DNA of 64,000 nucleotides from Aspidiotus rigidus (taxonomy: Eukaryota > Arthropoda > Insecta > Hemiptera > Diaspididae): NCBI GenBank assembly GCA_035079385.1, contig JAVHKY010000071.1, positions 808,001 through 872,000 of the forward strand, read 5' to 3'. The notes beneath the pieces were generated by a model. That model did not search any database. It saw nothing but the letters and a program-made list of their open reading frames with translations, and was not told the origin of the DNA. Position 1 is the first letter of the stretch; every line of letters begins with the position of its first letter. A program made the translations under genes and the position numbers. Positions 29,066 through 40,200 of this stretch are shown one piece after another.

Positions 29066-29700
29066 ACTTGAAACCAAAATCCGACCCACTTTTACCGGGC
29101 TCTTATCGTCCTATAGCCCTATCCAGCGTCCTCGGGAAACTTTTCCAAAAAATACTAAACAAACGACTGTCATGGTACTTAGAATCAAACAATCTCCTTT
29201 CCCCATTCCAATACGGTTTTAGAAAAGGACGTAACACTGTTCAACCCCTAATTGACCTCCAAACTCAGATCAACGAAGCTTCACTGAACAAATCAACTCT
29301 TTATTCCCTATTTTTTGACCTCCAGGAAGCCTTCCCAAGGGTCTGGAGACACTACATCTCACAAAAACTCCACGAAATTGGACTTCGCGGCAGCCTTCCA
29401 AATATTCTCCAAAGTTTTCTCGACAACCGCACACTAACAGTCCGAATACAAAATTTAACCTCTACCCCTCACATGGTCCAGAATGGTGTTCCGCAAGGAG
29501 AAGTATTCAGTGTACTCCTCTTCCTTGTTGCGATCAACGATATCACCAAATGTGTCAAATTTCCCCTAACACAACGCCTGTTCGCCGATGATTACAACAT
29601 TTCTGTCCAATCCTCCAATCCCATAAGAGCTCACAGAAGATACACTCAACTCTATCACTTCCTGGACTTCCCTAAATGGCTTTCGATTTTCATCTTTTAA
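29065..29700 (+). pseudogene. I-like reverse transcriptase (frameshifted)
   Basis: The continuous frame that includes this part opens at 28969 inside gene X, so its first ~32 codons are not LINE. It shows the fingers motif SYRPIALSSVLGKLFQ, motif A FFDLQEAFPRVW, motif B NGVPQGEVFSVLLF and the catalytic FADD. Motif A keeps its catalytic Asp, but the usual second Asp of AFD is Pro. Motif B is altered from the usual GSVLSP. A one-base frameshift near 29690 ends the frame; the thumb continues in the next frame from 29699 and is open into the RNase H part. Confidence 0.8.
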
Positions 29701-31252
29701 AACTTACTTAGTCATATTCAAATCTCGAAAACCCATACCCTCTTTACAACCATTATTCTTACAGAACTTTGAAATCACAGAACGCCAGTCCGCTAAATTA
29801 CTAGGTCTACACTTCGACTATAAACTCAACTGGTCCTCACACATCAAAATTTTAAAAACCTCGTGTATTCGCGCCTTAAACATTATAAATTACCTCTCCC
29901 ACCCTTCTAAAGGATGTAACAGGAAACTCCTTATTCAACTTTACAAGAGCCTCATCCGATCTCGTTTAGATTACGGAGCACCAGTCTATAATCTAGCTTC
30001 CGAATCAATTCTCAAAATTTTAGATCCTATTCAAACCCATTCTCTCAGAATGGCACTGGGTGCCTTCCGTACCAGCCCAAGACTTAGTCTATGCGCAGAC
30101 GCAGCCGAACCACCTCTTCCATATCGCAGACTCATCCTGACTTCTAACCTCTTGATCTCAATTTCTCAATTCCCGCACCTACCAATCTACAACACAATTT
30201 TCCCCTCAAAAACTAACTCATCGCCGAACACCAAACAAATCCGTTTCCGTCTCGAACAATCTCTCAGCAAATCTATTTTAGTCCACCCCTTGCAGCCTAT
30301 ATTTACATTCCCCCCTCCTTGGACCTACAACGAACCTTCCATTCGACTTGATATTACACAAATCCCTAGTCAAAACAAATCTACCTACGTCACCCACATC
30401 AACCATATGATTCAGGAATACCCCGACCATACAATCTGTTTCACAGACGGATCCAAATCTGGGAATAGAGCTGCGTACGCTTATTCTGTGGATGGTCTCC
30501 TTGTCTCTCATCGAGTACACAACATAGCATCGGTATATACTACTGAGCTCATGGCCATCCTCGCATGTCTTTCTCACCTCACTCAATTTCCACCGAATAC
30601 TAACTTTTTACTTCTCACTGACTCACTATCCTCACTTCATTCACTACTAGACCCTGACAACTCACATCCACTCATTCAAAGAATCCATCTACTACAAACT
30701 ACACTTAACACAATTAACTGCAACATTACATTCATATGGATACCGGGACACATTGACTTTCACCAACATGACCTCGTCGATGAAGCCGCCAAAAAAGCCA
30801 TCACCCTCAGAAAAATCACGGATAAATCTCCCCTACCAGCTTCAGATTTCAAAAATCACTTCCGCTCTCTCATTACCCAACAATGGAATTCATCTTGGAA
30901 AACTCAACCTCTCAATAAACTTCTCCGCATAAAAAAGGACCCCATACCTTGGTCAAGCTCCAATAGAAATTCACGAAGAGAAGAAGTCATCCTCACTAGA
31001 TTAAGAATAGGTCACACTCGCATAACACACTCTCACTTAACCAATCCTTATATATTATCTCCTCCATCTTGCCCATACTGTAAAGAAGAATATCTCACAA
31101 CTGACCATATGTTTTCATGCTCTCATCTCCAGTCACTTCGCTCATCACTACAGGTCTCTTCCTCCATCTTACAAGCTCTCAAAAATGATTGCGATACTGT
31201 TACACTGTCACTACAATACTTACGTCTCACTGAATTCTACTCTCTCATCTAA
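29699..31252 (+). pseudogene. I-like LINE thumb, RNase H and zinc knuckle
   Basis: Open without a stop from 29699 to TAA at 31250; the first in-frame ATG is at 30050, but conserved sequence (LLGLHFDYKLNW, LDYGAPVYNLAS) starts before it, so that ATG is not the original start. Counting from 30050, the RNase H domain has all four acidic residues: D133 (CFTDGSKSG), E166 (TTELMAI), D191 (LTDSLSS) and D244 (VDEAAKKA), plus IWIPGH. A C-terminal C341-x2-C344-x8-H353-x3-C357 zinc knuckle follows. RNase H would remove RNA from the hybrid. Only the upstream frameshift prevents a continuous protein. Confidence 0.82.
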
Positions 31253-31498
31253 CTGTCCTACCTCAACAAATTCTTACTTAACTTAACACAACATACGTTA
31301 ATAATATATAAGTCTGTCAAAATATTCATTTTATCATTCTATGTCAAAAATATTCTTTTTATCATTCTATTATCCATTTAATTATTTATAAAATGTATAA
31401 CTCCCGCCATATTACACAAAATAACTTGTAATCCGTCGAGTAAATAGCCCAATAGGTAGCTGAAATGCTCGTTAAAATAAATAAAAATAAAAAACATT

Positions 31499-32540
31499 TA
31501 AGAAATGGCAAGAGCAAGGGAAGAAGGGTTCGAGAAGTATAACTGTAGAGCCGCTAGGAGATTCGATACCACGAAAAAATATTGCTGATTTCGTCTGGTT
31601 AATGTCAAAACATTTAAGGATTGATAAAACCTCTAGGTAGAATGGTTTTATGGAAAAACTAACCAAAAATAAAGAATTTGAAAAATCAAAAATCATTTAT
31701 CTCCCTTATATAGAGATCCTCCCTTCAACTACAACACAATATATTCTTCTTTAGAATGTGTACTCCAAAAAACGACTGCTGCAAAAAGAGAACTTCGCAT
31801 TGTCTCATTCGATCATAAAAAAGCGTGTGAAATTGTTGAGACATCGCCTCGTATGTCCAGCAGTATGTTTTTTCGACTTGGAGAATTCCATTTGTTAAAG
31901 TCTTTTCTCGCGGCAAAAGGCTTCATAATGGCTGGAAGCGGAATAGCAGATTTGTTGGGCATAATTTTTGGGCCAAACGTGGTTGATAAGATCCTATTTG
32001 GTCATTCGTTTTCTCGTTGCATTTGTGGTAATTTTTTAATACACGAAATTCTTGGCTTAATTTTGATGCGAGGTGCTGGTTTTTCGAAAGAAAGATGCGA
32101 AGAAATTGGAAAACTTCTAACCGATGATATTGAATCACTTTGGGGAACTGAATACCAATTATTGGTGAATGAATTAGCGAATCAGTTGGATAAATACATA
32201 CGTGGATTAGAAAATCGTGGCCCTACAGCAAAATTGATAGTACAGTATCATGAAATGATCTCACTTGTGAAAAAATTTATTGCCGCAGAAAGGTGAGGAA
32301 ATTGGCAATAGCATATTGAGTGTATACAAGAAATGTTGCCCTTTTTTTTTGGCGTCGGATCATTTTCCTTGTGCAAAAGCCGCCCACTTATATCTGCAAG
32401 GTGTGTTACACTTTGAAGAAGAGATGAACAAGAAAGAGTTCAATGAATTTGTGCTGAACGGATATTTCACAATTCGTTGGTCGTCTAAATTCTGGAGTGG
32501 AACGTGGAGCGATATGACGATTGAACAGACTTTTATGTAG
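31499..32540 (+). pseudogene. Gene X remnant, C-terminal piece
   Basis: Resumes the uncharacterised family after the LINE: 'RKNIADFVWLMSKHLRIDKT', then 'FEKSKIIYLPYIEILPS', then (31853-32296) 'FFRLGEFHLLKSF' and 'MAGSGIADLLG', then 'FTIRWSSKFWSGTWSDMTIE' with QTFM at the end. Damage: an in-frame TAG near 31653, a one-base shift near 31733, TGA and TAG near 32295-32315, and a shift in the T run near 32345. The middle of the family is missing between the two pieces, so a deletion accompanied or followed the LINE insertion. The piece contains no intron. Its role is unknown; the family is dispersed in many animal genomes and may be mobile. Confidence 0.6.
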
Positions 32541-32877
32541 CTCATAAGAAGTCATCCTCTCTCGTTTACAAATTCGTCTTACACTTTCTTATCTTTTACT
32601 AAAACTTTCTCCCCCTTTCTGCAAATACGAATAACTAAAATTATCTCTTATACTTAGACTCAACCCAATTCTACAAACACATACAACCACAACTACACAC
32701 ATATACATCTTACTTAACTTACAATAACTTTTCATTATAATAATTATTAAGAAGTTTTCTTTCTGTAACTTACTCGAGCCCATACGTATAGTTGTATATC
32801 TAGCTTGTTAAATGAATGAAAAAATAAAAAAATGATAAAAAATAGTAAGAGCTTTGAGAGAAAAAAAAATACATATT
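32541..32877. other. Convergent intergenic spacer
   Basis: The 337 bp between the 3' ends of gene X and the recombinase-like gene are AT-rich, with AATAAA-like signals on both strands (for example AAATAAAAAAATG near 32823). No terminal repeat of either unit was recognised. Confidence 0.4.
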
Positions 32878-35469
32878 TTATTTAGAGTTTTTGTAGGTAT
32901 TATAAACAAAAGTTTTAATTTTCACCCAGTCCAGATTGTGCAACAGTGTGGAGTTCTTCTCTATGAGCCGTTCGCATTCCTCTTTCTTGGGAGGTATATT
33001 ATTTTTTATATGATTTTTAAAACAACGACTTACTAAGTTTTTTTGAGCTTTAGTCCAACGAACTCGTCCCTTCGCTGTACGTTTTCCTGTGTTTCCCGAT
33101 TCCTTTCTAGTACTCGTAGTTCTAGATTCCTCATCACTTTCTTCCCCTTCTTCTTCTTCTTCTTCTTCATGAAGACCACGCACCTCGTCACGCACCTCAT
33201 TTTCTTTTTCGATCTTGTTTGCTGATGTTACGGCCGAAATTCTGTTTATTAGATCGCTACCTTGTTCGTCGGCATCTTCAACAGCTTCAGCTACATTCGG
33301 ATCAATGTCAATTTCTTTAAGGCTCTTCCCCTGATACTGAGCAGCTTTGCCTTCGTCCATTAAAATGAGTAATTTAGAAATTTTTGCCGTTTCATATATG
33401 TCTAGCGGTAACACATAATGTTCGTCGTGAGTTTTTTGCTTGTGATTCATAAAAGTGCACAGATTGCGATTTTCTTCAGGGCTTAAATTCAACAGTTGCA
33501 TAACCGTCGCAATCTGTTTCCTCAGTCTATTGGATGTTAACAATTCGGGGTTTTTTACTTTACTCTGTTTGGCTAATTTCTTCATAATCACATCTGCTTT
33601 AAGCCACTTGTCAACAGTACCTGGATACGCGAATAAATATTTATTCGAGTCGGGTACGAGCTTTGGACGAATTTCCAGTAATATGGCTACATAATTTTGG
33701 ATTGCTTCTGGGAATAAAATTGTAACTGGGCGAGTCAACTTCCCACCAGTAACAACTCGCTTATATTTTTCTGCCAACATTTTTTCCAGAGTTGTTAAAG
33801 CTTCCAAAGCTTCATTTTGATTCGACGTATTCGCTTTCGATCTGAGGTAACAATCAACTCCCATATATTGAACGTCCCCAATACGTCGTCTATTATAGAG
33901 AATAGTGAGTGTCAACGTGGTGTCAACTAAAGTTTTGTATGCTTTTGTATCTTCCGGATTTTCTCTCAACTTAGCTGCACTTGTATCAGCTGACTGTTTG
34001 ACGTAATTTCGAAATTCAAGAATAGATTCCGACAAAGGAAGCAGAGCAGGTTTCTCCCACCTATTTTCAGCCATCGCTTTCATTGCCATACTGGAAATTT
34101 CAATATTCCACTGACTTGAGACCAAATTTTTGAACCTTTTTATACATTTTAATTTCTCTTCTCGATCCGTCAATGAAAGTTTCTGCCCAATAATGCGGTC
34201 CTCTTTCACAATCAACTTATAAATCAAGTCACACAAATCTGTTAATCTTGTACCCATGTGTACCGCAGTTGAGGCACCCCGGTACGTTTTCTTTTCCTCG
34301 TTGTAGCCTGCAATAGTTTTTGCACTCGAAACCACCAAATCAAAGTATTGAGGATTAATAGCGTCAAATAAACTTAAATTGGGATTATTACAACGTCGAC
34401 GGATTTCCTTCAATAAGCGACCAATTTCTCTCATCTTATTGGCGCACGGAATACGTGCTTGGGGCCTTTTTTGTTTCTTCATATGGTCTTCTCCGTAGTA
34501 TAAGATTAAAGGATCTGTTTTGACGATTAGACTGATATCGTCCGCTCTCATACGATTTACGATATTTTTGACTTCAACTTTTTTCAGAATAGAATTACTC
34601 TGTAACGAGGCCGCAATCAAAGTTTGGGATAATCCCAGGTGATTAATTTTTTCACCAGAAGTATCGACTGCCTTCACAACACACTTTTTGTGATGTCGCC
34701 TCAGATATTGTTTTGAGATCATCTTCTTGCATCCCGAACAGGGAACTTTATTCTTTTCAGGTGGACATTCTTCTTCTTTCTGTCTATCTATCAGAAACGT
34801 ATTGAATTTACCTTCATAACGTATTAGAGAAATTATATTTTTTCTGGCCTGACTCTTTACGGGATACGTCATCAATTCGATCACTTCTTTTACATCTTTA
34901 TGGTGACGAACTAGGTGCCGTTCAAAATTATTAACTTCGAGGTTGAAACAGTAAGGACATGGTGTTTTGTACTTATAATTATTTGCGGGTCTACGTCGAA
35001 AGCCACCATACTGTTTCTTCTTTTGCACGTTCTTTCCACCTTTTTCCATCATGTTCGGGTTTTGCTCAAAATTTTTGCCTTCATTTGAATTTTCAATCGA
35101 ATCGTCTTCAGAATCATTTTCTTCTGCGAGACTGACGTTGTTTCCGGAAGGTTCGCCTGCAAGTGGAACGGTCGTCAGAGTTGTAAAAGAACCGTGGAAG
35201 TTTTGAGATGTACTGGGCTGATCCCAGCTTTCTACTGGAACCGGATTTAGTGGCGATACTTGCGGCGACAAAAAGTCCAACTCATCATCCTCTGAAAACG
35301 ATGCTGATTGATCACCTTGAAGATCGACACTATATTCTGATTCTGAAGCAGAGAAATCTTGTAAAGATTTCGCCAGATCATCATCGTCATCACTAAATTC
35401 TGTAAACGTCAGGGGATGATCATCAGACTTGCAGTCACGATTTTTAAATTTGAATAATTCATAGTTCAT
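32878..35469 (-). CDS. Zinc-finger, tyrosine-recombinase-like protein
   Basis: An intact 863-codon single-exon frame. Residues 25-31 and 768-780 are acidic runs. A C2H2-type finger (C171, C174, H185, H189/190) and a second zinc site (C244, C247, H259/260, C263) precede a helical core. The core has tyrosine-recombinase features in order: R527-R529 in LYNRRRIGD, K577 in TGGKLTRP, N647-R-L-R650-K in the position of HxLRH, H676 in MNHKQ, and H684-Y685. Box II has Asn where His is usual. Residues 803-862 (RVRWTKAQK ... WVKIKTFVYNT) look like a SANT/Myb-type DNA-binding tail. From memory it belongs to an uncharacterised animal family with TSxRLRKxxAT and HREYY motifs. It may be a Crypton-like mobile gene or a domesticated relative. 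Neighbours are transposon relics. Confidence 0.8.
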   Translation of the reverse strand: MNYELFKFKNRDCKSDDHPLTFTEFSDDDDDLAKSLQDFSASESEYSVDLQGDQSASFSEDDELDFLSPQVSPLNPVPVESWDQPSTSQNFHGSFTTLTTVPLAGEPSGNNVSLAEENDSEDDSIENSNEGKNFEQNPNMMEKGGKNVQKKKQYGGFRRRPANNYKYKTPCPYCFNLEVNNFERHLVRHHKDVKEVIELMTYPVKSQARKNIISLIRYEGKFNTFLIDRQKEEECPPEKNKVPCSGCKKMISKQYLRRHHKKCVVKAVDTSGEKINHLGLSQTLIAASLQSNSILKKVEVKNIVNRMRADDISLIVKTDPLILYYGEDHMKKQKRPQARIPCANKMREIGRLLKEIRRRCNNPNLSLFDAINPQYFDLVVSSAKTIAGYNEEKKTYRGASTAVHMGTRLTDLCDLIYKLIVKEDRIIGQKLSLTDREEKLKCIKRFKNLVSSQWNIEISSMAMKAMAENRWEKPALLPLSESILEFRNYVKQSADTSAAKLRENPEDTKAYKTLVDTTLTLTILYNRRRIGDVQYMGVDCYLRSKANTSNQNEALEALTTLEKMLAEKYKRVVTGGKLTRPVTILFPEAIQNYVAILLEIRPKLVPDSNKYLFAYPGTVDKWLKADVIMKKLAKQSKVKNPELLTSNRLRKQIATVMQLLNLSPEENRNLCTFMNHKQKTHDEHYVLPLDIYETAKISKLLILMDEGKAAQYQGKSLKEIDIDPNVAEAVEDADEQGSDLINRISAVTSANKIEKENEVRDEVRGLHEEEEEEEGEESDEESRTTSTRKESGNTGKRTAKGRVRWTKAQKNLVSRCFKNHIKNNIPPKKEECERLIEKNSTLLHNLDWVKIKTFVYNTYKNSK

Positions 35470-36880
35470 CAGTTCGTGCCAGTGCCGGAAAAATAAGCCA
35501 TACGTAAATAAAATTCTATTTTTTTTTTCTCTTTTCGAATTCAGAAAATATAATATTTAGTTAAACGAAGAAAAGTGATCTCTCGACGGTATGAGCTTCT
35601 AGCAAAATTACGATCTTAAAATATGAAGAAGATTCATAGATTGCCTTTCATACTACGAAAAAACCCATTTCTTGACAACCCTCATTTGATAATTAGAATT
35701 CAGGTCCATGTCCACCTACATTCCCCCAGAATGCGCTAACTCGTTCATACTACGTTCCTGATGCATTAGTTCAGACCTCTAGGCAAATCAGCTCCTGAGG
35801 TCCTTTTTTTTGATAGCAAACTGAAAAAACCGTTTTTCATAGTTTGGAATTGTGGGATAACCATACGTACTCCAATGTTCCCCCCGCTCATATCCGTTGT
35901 TTCTTTTCTAAGAAGAGTGAATAGCCCCTAAATATCAGTTTTTCTCCAATGTCTTAAATGAGGAATAAATTTTAGTGAAAAATGTTCTAGAAACAAAAGC
36001 TCCTCATAAAATTCGATCACATAAAGAAAATTTTCACTTTTTTTTACTTTTCACTCCTTTTTTGTGAAAATTTTTCCTCTCATTATTAAAGGATACATGT
36101 TGGTGCAATACGGTGCTCTGTTATGGGCGTAACTTACAACTTGGTAATATTTTCTCAATTCAATATGATAGTTATGCTAGCCAATACTGAGTAACATTAT
36201 TTTAGTAGTTTTGATAAGAAGTTTACGAATACAAGTATGCATATAAGTGAATTTCTTAGCTGGTGACGGTAACAAAACCCCCCTGTAAACAACATGCGTG
36301 AAACGTGGTTGAAAAAAAGGGACCTGTCTGATCCTAGTGTTCAAGATATAAGTTTTGACGTGTACCTTTTTTGAGTGTTTCGAAGTTTTGAGGTTTACAA
36401 AAATGAAAATTTCATTCCTGTAATTTGTAGATCTACGGGACAGAATGAGAAGAGAAAAACTATTCAATTTTCTGTTTAGATTGTTTACTTTTTAGATTTC
36501 TGTTGGTGGAGTACAAAATTTTTGATGAATACGTTCGTCAAAATATAACCCTCTTCACCACCGATTCAATGCAAAATCAAAATCTTTGTCTTGGTCTGCC
36601 GACCACTTACACTCGCTTTCAAATCTTGAGTCAAAATCATTCTCATTACCTTTGATATACTAACGTTACCTTCCTTTCATAAAACCTTCAATATGATTCA
36701 TTCAATTTCACTCAATCAACCAAAAAATTATTGAAAACGCTGTACCAGGCTCAAACAACCTTCATGATCGTGTAATATTGAAAAAACTCCAGCCCAACTA
36801 CTTCTTCGACTCATTTTTTTCTGTGAAACTCACAATACGACATACGCTCAAAAGACCACTTCTCCAAACTATCACAAAAC
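35470..36880. other. No gene recognised
   Basis: AT-rich sequence upstream of the recombinase-like gene, presumably including its promoter, though no TATA box or clear initiator could be assigned. Traces of LINE-like sequence may begin after about 36590. Short open frames (for example 36177-36467 minus) show no motif. Confidence 0.4.
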
Positions 36881-36889
36881 CAATTCTTA

Positions 36890-38336
36890 CGATATACCAG
36901 CATTAATTCATCCAAAATAGCGTTCTCAAGAATCGCCCTAGGAGCTTTTCGCACCAGCCCTAAACTCAGCTTATGTGCAGAAGCCTCTGTTGCCCCCTCC
37001 ACTTTCGCAGACTCACACTAACTGCTAACTTTTTAGCTTCTGTCTCACAGTTTCCGGACTTCCCTATTTTCGACCGCATATTTCAACAAAATAATAATCA
37101 ACCCCCAAATAAACATATCCGACTCCAATTCAAACACCTCATACATAAATCATTCGTGGCTAACCCTCTCAAACCCATTCACTCTTCCTCCCCCTTGGAC
37201 TCTCCCTCAACCTAAAATATGTCTCGACCTCACAGAAATCCCCAAAAGCGACAAAGCTACTTACATTCATCAGATCAAAAATCTACTTCAGGACTACCCT
37301 CACCACACTCTCTGCCTATGTGACGGATCTAAAACAACCAAAAAAACAGCATACGCATACTCCATCGATGGAAAAATCACTTCTCACCGAATCCGCAACA
37401 TCGCCTCCATTTTTACAGATGAACTCATGGCCATTCATTCCTGCCTCTCCCAACCCGCTCAACTTCCCCCTTATGGAAAATTCCTTCTCCTCACCGACTC
37501 ACTCTCTTCACTCCACTCACTTACCGATACATACACTTCTAACCCGCTCACCCAACGCATTCTCCTTACACTCCTCACACTTAACACAAGTAACTCCGAA
37601 ATAATATTCATGTGGATACCGGGTCACATTAATTTTCAAGAACATGATATAGTTGACCAAGCCGCCAAAACTGCCATCTCCCTCAATAAAATATCTGACA
37701 ACTCCCTCCTACCAGCCCGTGATTATAAAAACCACTACCGTTCCCTCATAACTCAATCCTGGTACACCTTCTGGAAAAATCAAACCAACAACAAACTCCT
37801 CACCATCAAAAAAATTCCTAGCCCCTGGTCATCCTCCTTCAGGAACATAAGACGAGAAGAAGTCGTTCTTACACGTCTTAGAATTGGTCATACAAAAATT
37901 ACCCACACTCACCTAATCAACAGCAACATCCTAACCCCTCCCTCTTGCCTTCACTGTCTCCAAGACAATCTAACAGTCGAACATTTTTTTACTTGCCCCC
38001 ACCTTTTAGCTCTCCACGATTCCACCAAAACACCCTCCTCCTTCATTCAAGCACTCAAAAACAACTCCGACACCATATCCTGTACTCTACCATACCTCAA
38101 ACTAACTGACTTTTATTCTCACATATAACACCCATAACTATACTAAATTACAATCCTCAAATACGTAACTACTACACTTTAAAACACACAAACTTTTCTT
38201 TACTCGTATCCAAAACTCCTTTATCCTAACTTACTATATGATTATTCTAACTATATTATATAAGCATACTGTATACGTCGAGCTAATAACCAGTTGTTTT
38301 AAAGCTCGTTAAAATAAAAAAATAAAAATAAAAAAA
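36890..38336 (+). pseudogene. I-like LINE 3' fragment, copy 2
   Basis: Begins with IALGAFRTSPKLSLCAEA, equivalent to ALGAFRTSPRLSLCADA in the copy at 30 kb. Frameshifts occur near 36985 and 37195. From about 37217 the frame is open to TAA at 38126 and contains a complete RNase H set (CDGSK, DELMA, LTDSLSSL, VDQAAK, with MWIPGH) and a CLHCLQDN ... HFFTC zinc knuckle. The 3' end GCTCGTTAAAATAAAAAAAT is followed by an A-rich tail, as in copy 1. The reverse transcriptase is missing. It is diverged from copy 1, so the two are separate insertions. Confidence 0.78.
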
Positions 38337-38385
38337 AAGTGCTCTATTCATTGATTATTCCTTTTCTAACATAATTATACTATAT

Positions 38386-38800
38386 CAACAGAGAACTGTT
38401 TTATGGAGGGGGGGGGGGATCTCGGAAACAACGTCCGTCATCCGTTGCCGTTGTCTTTCTGGCAACTTGTGGTCCTCGTTAGGAGCGGGGACTGGAGGGG
38501 GCTTGAATAATTTTGTGCTCCACCGTACATACGAGTGTATAGAGTTTGAAGACCTGGAAAAATTTCTAGCCCGGTTTCTGTAGCTCCACCATAGATATGG
38601 CATTTGAGGACTCGGAAAATTTTGGACTAGCTTTACTATACTGAAGGTTGTGGACTTCACTTTCGAGTTGAACCATATAATGGGAAAGGATACTAGAAAA
38701 ATTCTTCATTTCTAAGCTACACTACGGGAAAGGGGACTCGGGAAATTTTTGACTTCTGAGTTTTCTTTATATAGGAGGAGGACTCTCGTATCAACAAAAC
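38386..38800 (+). repeat. Family A repeat, diverged copy
   Basis: Starts CAACAGAGAACTGTTTTATGG, then CGTCCGTCATCCGTTGCCG, then several degenerate units (GGAAAAATTTCTAGCC, GGAAAATTTTGGAC, GGGAAATTTTTGAC). The end near CAACAAAACATGT resembles the family's CATAAAACAGGT end. Confidence 0.5.
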
Positions 38801-38809
38801 ATGTCCAGA

Positions 38810-40195
38810 AACTTTCATTCTTTAAGTGATGTACAGGAAGCTTATCAAACCATATCTTTCATGAAGTATAATTCAACACGCTCAAAAGCCCTCCCCCAAA
38901 ACAGGTTCACGTACTTCATTGTTCTTTGCACAGAGTCTCAAAACTCTTCAAACAAAATATGGAAAGAATCTCCCGTATATGGCTCCCACTCATCTAAATA
39001 GAGAATAATATGTCATTACCTCAAAAATACGTACCACTCAACTTCAATTTCTCTCCCTCTTCCTCTGTGCTTTGAAATCTTTGCGGATCATACGCTGAGA
39101 TCTTTTCTCCACCGTTTCTCACACATTGGAACCATCGTTCTCCATGTCTTTTCCTGGTGGAGATTGTTCATGTCACCAGCTAATAAGTTTTCTTATTTAC
39201 TTGTTTGTATTTGTAAACTTATCGTCAAAATTATTTGTACTTTTTGATTCCAAGTGGAAAATAATGTTAATAAAGTGATAATTGGCCAGCATAAAATATT
39301 ACCAAGATTCGGTAAATTACGCCCATAACAGAGAGCATCGTGTTTTTCTAAAATGTAGTTCTTGTATTAATTTCGACAAGTTCTTTAACAACGAGAGGTA
39401 AAACTTTAACAAAAGAAATGTCATGCGTAATTTTCCGCCATTTAGGTCTATTCACGCGTTTCTTTCTTTGGAGGATAATCCAAGGGGATGAAATTCACCT
39501 TTAGGTATTCTAGATAATTTTTCTGAATACAATCTGGATGGTCACTTCACGCTGGAAGCAATCTCGCGCATGCGTCAACAGGGTTTCGTAGCAGAACTAG
39601 TTCAAGGGGGCAATAAACTCGCTAGACTAGGGTAGATTGGTGTGTATTATGTTGACTCGGTCTGGAAGAAAGTGAATGTGATAGAAGTGATAGTGCGCAC
39701 GCGATCAAAGAAGGTGGTACTTTTACTATTTATCAGCGGGTTACTTTTATTGTCTTCTTATTCAAATTTTTGTTTGATTATGCTCTCGATTTAGATATTA
39801 ATGCTATTATTTACATTATCGTTGGCACTAAGTATTTTTAAGCTCAGTAGAATGAGAAGATGTTGAGTCAGGAGTTGGACAGCATTATTAATTTTTGTGG
39901 TTGGTGTTCCACTCAAATTATATGAAAATGTTGCATACGGTACTCGAAAGAATTCAATAATCAATAATTTTTCCTTTCTCTCAGTTCGTTTTGTCTGTAT
40001 ATATATCGACTGACGACTAAATTTTCGTTGAGCAAGAAAGAAGAATGACGAGAGATGTCAAAAATCGGCAGGAGAGGTTGGACTCGGTCTATTTATAGTC
40101 ATTTGAACTGTAGAGATTTTCAGTGTGTTGTTATAAAACCCTGCAGTGTGCAACCTTCATACCCCGCCCTTCTTTTCATCATGCGGGACCCAGAG
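38810..40195. other. No gene recognised
   Basis: AT-rich sequence with no recognisable domain in any open frame and no strong inverted repeat. Confidence 0.45.
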
Positions 40196-40200
40196 TTTTA

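Larger units (their letters stand above)
29065..31494 (+). mobile_element. I-like LINE, 5'-truncated, copy 1
   Basis: The RT/RNase H part of a non-LTR retrotransposon inserted into gene X. Its 3' end is GCTCGTTAAAATAAATAAA followed by A-rich sequence, the same end as the copy finishing near 38336. Presence of RNase H and the motif set place it with I-clade-like LINEs, distinct from the Jockey-like element at 6.4 kb. The endonuclease half is missing. Confidence 0.75.
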
